This document shows, piece by piece, positions 59,401 through 64,000 of a stretch of DNA of 64,000 nt. The DNA comes from Guadua angustifolia (taxonomy: Eukaryota; Streptophyta; Magnoliopsida; Poales; Poaceae). The stretch spans positions 1,488,001-1,552,000 of the forward strand of contig CM070511.1 in the NCBI GenBank assembly GCA_036346375.1. Reading direction: 5' to 3'. Position numbers and translations under genes: made by a program. Under the pieces are notes generated by a model that did not search any database, was not told the DNA's origin, and worked only from the letters and a program-made list of their open reading frames with translations. Every line of letters begins with the position of its first letter. Position 1 is the first letter of the stretch.

Positions 59401-60206
59401 AACTTTTGAAAATTTGACTATCAATATTTTTTTAAATATTTAAATTGGATACATGAAAATCATATATGTAGATTTCTCTCGAAAAGTACTTTCAAAATGC
59501 TATAAGTTTATTGGGTTTTATAAGTATATTATAATAAAAATTAGTGGTCAAAGCTATGATTTGGAGACTATGTCAATATCCAAAACGACAACTATTCGTG
59601 ACCGAAGGGAGTATGCATTGCTCCTCTCACAGTGGAAAATTTTGTAATTTATAGTTACCATCATGTTTTGAACAGTGAATTGCTTATATTCTGCTTTATT
59701 GTTGAGCACCCCCGATCCAAACTTATATAAGCTACTTTAACTTTATCGACAGAATACCTGCAAAATGGCCATGCTACTGAAAAATCAGATGTGTATAGCT
59801 TTGGAGTGCTTTTGCTGGAGTTAGTGACCGGAAAGAGGCCAACCGATTCGGGCTTCATCAAGAAGGGACTGAACATTGTTGGCTGGGTAAGTACTTGTTC
59901 CAACTGTTTACTATATTCCTCTCCAGATGAACCATGGTAGTGGTGACCAAAGTCATCTGAATTCTCAACTTTGTTTCGCAGCTGAACACACTGACGGGAG
60001 AACATCGGTTGGAGGATATCGTTGATGAGAGATCTGGTGATGTGGAAGTCGAAGCGGTCGAAGCAATCCTCGACATTGCTGCAATGTGCACCGACGCAGA
60101 CCCAGACCAGCGTCCAGCAATGAGTGCTGTCCTGAAGATGCTGGAGGAGGAAATCCTTTCGCCTTGCATGAGCGAGCTCTACTATGAACAGCATCTGGAA
60201 CTCTGA
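56487..60206 (+). CDS. LRR receptor-like serine/threonine kinase, FEI / At5g62710 type, 13 exons, 620 aa
   Basis: Exons: 56487-56616, 56708-56843, 57077-57148, 57286-57357, 57452-57523, 57617-57688, 57787-57858, 58054-58160, 58250-58432, 58524-58856, 58977-59231, 59753-59886, 59982-60206. They join in frame to 1863 bases. A basic leader and hydrophobic segment (20-39) act as signal peptide. An N-terminal LRR cap (about 46-88) has CGWEGISC, five LRRs (about 89-209) are each coded by one 72-bp exon, and a membrane span is at 261-285. The kinase has GCGGFG (337-342), K358 in FAVK, HRD (454-456), DFG (474-476) and APE (500-502), so it is an RD-type kinase with all catalytic residues. It resembles Arabidopsis At5g62710 and the FEI1/FEI2 group, linked to cell-wall signalling; the ligand is unknown. 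Intron 8 has a GC donor. The start ATG has a strong ACCACCATGG context; Met29 is an alternative. Confidence 0.93.
58161..58249 (+). other. GC-AG intron of the receptor kinase
   Basis: The only donor that keeps frame is CCG/gcaagt, with acceptor aaacag. GC-AG introns are a known minor class with a strong match to the rest of the donor consensus, as seen here (GCAAGT). All other introns of the gene are GT-AG. Confidence 0.8.
59355..59611. mobile_element. Stowaway-like MITE in intron 11 of the receptor kinase
   Basis: CTCTCTCCGGTCACAAATAG at the left pairs with the inverted right end CTCCCTTCGGTCACGAATAG. Both sides have TA (59353-59354 and 59612-59613), the Stowaway/mariner target duplication. 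The 257-bp insert explains half of this 521-bp intron, by far the longest in the gene. It leaves both splice sites untouched. Confidence 0.88.
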
Positions 60207-60944
60207 GTGAGTATAGTGCTTACTGCTCATGATGAGAGCAAGCAAGAAGCAAAAGTTTTGTAGATACGTGATGAACCATGTAGGACTGTAGCTGGACTAG
60301 TGCAGCTTTTCATCTCCTTTTGTGCCCAAGTGGTTCTTGGGACAGTCAAATCGGTGTGTTTTGTACATAGAGATACTTATGCTTTTACCTTTTCTTTATC
60401 CTTTCCCTTTTCTCTTATTTGTCGGATTAGGTTTTTTTTAACCATTTTGGCTGCCATTCCACATGAACCAAATCACAGAAGAAAAAGTAAAAACCAGGTG
60501 CTAGCAGACATGGATGAAAAAGGAGATGAATCTTCAGGCCAAAGTAGAAAATTACACGCACTATTTTAGAACCAATTAACTACATGCACATATTGTCGTC
60601 CACCCTTTTGATACTTTAGATAAGGTCATACTCATACATTACCATCCTGACTTGAGTGCTTTATACGACTTTTGGCCAGGCTCCATTGCTACCTGCGTCT
60701 CAACTGCAACCAAAGCTTAAAGGAAGTCTTTGCATTTCACAAGTTCCCAGCTCTGGCCTGCAACTACACATAAAACAGTCGAGTAAGGACGGGGGGCCTG
60801 CATGTTGGGCACGGGAACAAAACGGTGCACGGTGCTCCAGGAAATAAACGGTAGTGGTACCTCATTCCTTCCATGCCACTCGAAAAACCGAGCCCCTCGT
60901 CGAAATCTCCAACCCTTTTGAAAGCTTTCACAACATAGATAGGA
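60207..60944. other. 3' flank of the receptor kinase; no other gene
   Basis: This contains the 3' untranslated region of the kinase gene, with no clear AATAAA. A short frame at 60300-60569 has no recognisable similarity. A second gene is not supported. Confidence 0.5.
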
Positions 60945-61706
60945 CCTGGGTTTGAAATCTTGTTTTCGATTGATATCTCGGGGTAGGTGAAATCCAAAAT
61001 TTCACCGACATTTTGGAATTTCGGACAAATCCTAGATGAAATATAAAAACCAAAATTCAAATCCGTTTTTTTTTTCAACTGAGATTTTGCCAAGAAATAC
61101 CGAAATCTCGCCGAGATTACCCGACATTTCGGTAAAATTGAACCGAGTGAAAAATAGTGCAAAACACATTGAAAATTTTTGAATTTTTTTGCGGATGGTC
61201 CTAACACATTACTAATGTTCGCATAAAAATATCAGATGATGATCAAGCTTGAGAAATTTTTAAAAATTTTGACAGTGGTAGTGTCCTGATAAAAGGCTAT
61301 CCGGCAAACTTAAAATAAATGAACAATAGAACAAAACATGTTATAAATTTTTAAAAAAATTTGTGAATGGTACTGATGCATCAATAATTTTTCTATAAAA
61401 TTTTCAGATGATGATCATCATAAATATTTTCATAAAATTTTGAAATGATGATCAAGCATCAATAATTTTCAAAAATTCTGACAGTGTTTTGTCCTAATAA
61501 AAGCCTAATGATCAAATACATAGATTTGCTTGAGCAACCAAATAATGTTTAGAATTTTTGAAACTTTTACAGAAGGGTGCTAAGGAAATTCTTAAGCTTT
61601 CATAAAAATTTTAGATCATGATCAACTCCAGTGAATTTATAAAATTCTTACAAGGATACTGTACCATTTATGTTCTTTCTATTTTTGATTTTTGAAATAT
61701 AACAAA
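60945..61706. mobile_element. Partial copy of the hAT-like element
   Basis: It is collinear with about 54219-55030, including TTTGCGGATGGTCCTAACAC, GATGATCAAGCTTGAG and ACCATTTATGTTC words. The left end is CTGGGTTTGAAATC, a decayed form of CAGGGTTTCAAAT. The match stops at 61706, where an LTR-like start occurs, so the right half is missing from this window. Confidence 0.7.
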
Positions 61707-64000
61707 TGTAACAGCCTCAAAATAAAAAGAAAAAAAATTAAATTTAAATTTGAACTTTGGCTTTGAATTGAATTTTCACTGTTTATGAAGTTTTTTGGAT
61801 TTCTGCCATTTAAAGAAAAGCTTTTAATGGTTAAAAGAAGTGAAGTCACAATTCTAAGTTTCAAAAATCAAACAAATATAAAATTATTCACAAATACATC
61901 CATATTAACGAAAAGACTAAAAACAATAATTAAATTTACAGTTTAGTTCTTGTATATAATTACATTGCAGTCCTGTAAAAACCTATCCAAAATCCAAATC
62001 CCTAAACCATACTTGTTCCCCAAAATGTATCCCTGTAAGCATTCATAATTTCTATATATATAGACACACACCTACACAAAAGTGAACATGAATACATATA
62101 CTCATAAATTTTCAGCCTGGGCAAATACTTAAATATATAGATATAGGCCTAAGTTCAGCCATATCCACAAATGACAGCAAAATACACATACACATACTCA
62201 AAGGTACTGAAACCTATACATTATATATATACTTATCAACACACACTGCCTTCATGCAATCAAAGCACACTTCACAACTTGCATGATTAACATTCAATTT
62301 AAGCATCATCATTCAAGATAACACTACATCCATATTGTCCAGAATATGGATGCAAAGCAAAGGGTTATAGTACAAACTATCATAAGTCAGAATTTCTATG
62401 AATGTTTTGCTCTCGAGCATCCTAAACAAATTTAGCCCACATCTAACACAACCAATCATCACATGCTAACCTCAATAACTTACAAAACATCTCACTTTTA
62501 ATTACATTCCCCCAAACCGACCTATACATTCATCCAACCAAATATTCTATGCCCAAATAGCCAACCGCATCTCAGATCCATTGGAAAGGTTATCTCGATA
62601 CCTTTCAAACGGGTAGTCGCACACTGAAAACGGAATCGGAGCTCGATTTATGCCCGCTTAAAATCATCGCTCTTGGATGGCCGAACCGACTCGTGACGAA
62701 TTGGGTTGATCATGGGCCTTCCTTGGCGCTGGGGTCGTCGTCGGTGGATGTTCTTGACGTCTTTGGTCCAGAAAGGTGGGTGGAAATGCCTTGCTTCGGA
62801 TTAAGCCCTCCGGTGTCGTGAGACGGCGAAGCCGGAACAATGACGGCCGGGGACGAAGTGGCGGTCGTAGGGGAAGAAGGGGCAGCGGTTGTATCCTTGG
62901 TTGAGATGTCCTCATCATCCTCTCTACCCATTCCTTGCCCATACTGCATAGCCAAGTGGAGGAGACAGGGGCAGATGCACTCCGTCTAGCATCTCTAGCC
63001 CTGGTTTCTCTCCACCTATCCTTGCCACTCTTGCCCCAGCTCCTGGTTTGAATTCCAAACCGCTGGCAACACCACCTCAATGTCGTTACCTGCAATATAA
63101 AAGGAGTATCTCATTACACCCTAAATTCTTACCACCCCACCTACCTCACCTCAACATTTACTACCCCCTAGCTGACCTCTACTAAAGACAAGAAGCAGCC
63201 TAGGAGGGTTGAATCAGCCCTGTCCCTTTCCTTTCCTACCATCCTTTACTGCAGTCATAAGGTGCCAATTAGTAGTATTAATTATCTTTTCTTCTCTCGT
63301 CATGTATATACAAAATGAATGGTAGCATCACATGTTATTCATTATACATTTAAATCATCATGTATATATGACTGTCCAACTTTATTTAAGCAATGTAGTG
63401 GATCAAGAACTATATGTCAAACATTAACAACATTACGTAGACAATAAAAGGTAGAGCAGAAACCACATGTTGCCAACGATTCATAACACCCATATTCCAA
63501 GTTATGATCTCTAATAGGATCAAAGGATTGAGTAATAGGTTGGTAAATAAATATGATCTTAAAACCATTAGTCAAAACACATGCATTACAGGTTAAGCAT
63601 AGAAACAACACTTCACATCTAAAACAAAACTTGAAGTACCTGATGAAATAAGATCATGGTAGTTCATTGCTAAGCCGAGACCCAATCAGATGGATGTATG
63701 AGACCCCATCAAAGAATGCATTCTCTGTTTTGAATATGAGCATCCAAATCAGTAGTACATGAATGCTTGTCACAATCTCAGTGCACAAAGACAAAGTCTC
63801 TAGACCATATACCATATAATTATAGAAGGATGCATAGCACAAACTTACACATATATTTCTTGACAAATAACAACACATTATATGCTATAGATTCCATTTT
63901 TGATGATCAAACGCAAAAATACAAAATCTAAAAATTAAATACCTCTAGACTACACCCGGTTAAGATTCAAGTGGCATCATGTGGTTAAGATTATTGTTGG
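61707..64000 (+). repeat. Possible gypsy LTR, start at 61707, open at window end
   Basis: TGTAACAGCCTCAAAATAAA begins exactly where the hAT-like copy ends and resembles the starts of LTR 1 (TGTAACACCTCAAT) and LTR 3 (TGTAACATCCTAAAA). It continues AT-rich, then GC-rich (62640-63070), with a TATAAAAGG-like box near 63092. No right end, primer-binding site or polyprotein is visible, so this remains a guess. No gene is supported in these 2.3 kb; the minus-strand frame at 62664-63095 is low-complexity. Confidence 0.35.

Noticed and set aside
62664..63095. A 143-codon minus-strand open frame
   Set aside because: Low-complexity Pro/Arg/Ser content in a GC-rich patch of a possible LTR, with no recognisable domain.
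1..64000. A new defence system, biosynthetic cluster or CRISPR-like array
   Set aside because: The window holds one host gene and transposons. The regular repeats present are AT-rich transposon-related arrays or microsatellites with no associated gene set.

Overview
This is a eukaryotic, grass-type window, most plausibly Oryza or a close relative. That inference rests on nested Ty3/gypsy elements with long LTRs, Stowaway- and Tourist-like MITEs, a CACTA-like end, and one intron-rich leucine-rich-repeat receptor kinase of a land-plant family. No operons, CRISPR arrays or bacterial features are present. Only one host protein-coding gene is convincing.

Layout. (1) 1-15577 is a plus-strand tandem array of Ty3/gypsy chromovirus-type elements: a pol 3' end, a complete ~3.0 kb LTR, a primer-binding site and gag start that stop abruptly, a 5'-truncated LTR, a full internal region (gag-PR-RT-RH-IN with a chromodomain-like tail), and a final ~3.8 kb LTR. 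(2) 15578-24048 is a minus-strand Tat-lineage-like gypsy element with gag, protease, RT, RNase H, integrase, a spliced antisense ORF downstream of pol, and a short ~0.46 kb 5' LTR. (3) 20652-26551 and 30558-36551 are two versions of the same ~5.9-6.0 kb sequence. They lie either side of about 4 kb of non-biological-looking homopolymer runs (26552-30557). The simplest reading is an assembly fault: two overlapping contig ends joined through junk. If so, the real locus is about 10 kb shorter. (4) 36552-55877 is AT-rich and gene-poor. It holds a retroposed insertion with a 14-bp target-site duplication (39651-40996), a CACTA-like terminus between 0.2-kb direct repeats, a degenerate tandem array, a solo LTR, two MITEs and a 1.4-kb hAT-like element. 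(5) 55881-60206 carries a Tourist-like MITE followed by a 13-exon LRR receptor kinase gene (620 aa, FEI / At5g62710 type) with intact catalytic motifs and a Stowaway-like MITE in its eleventh intron. (6) 60945-64000 has a second, partial copy of the hAT-like element, apparently interrupted at 61707 by another LTR-like sequence.

Base-level quality differs along the window. Left of about 36 kb the transposon reading frames are broken by very frequent small indels, and the two versions of the duplicated block disagree mainly in GC-rich contexts, as expected of an incompletely polished long-read consensus. Right of it, the receptor kinase reads through without a single frame error. Frameshifts in the left half should therefore not be taken as proof of biological decay. 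I found no convincing undescribed molecular system. The most informative signals are the assembly artefact, the tandem shared-LTR array, and several TSD-bounded insertions.
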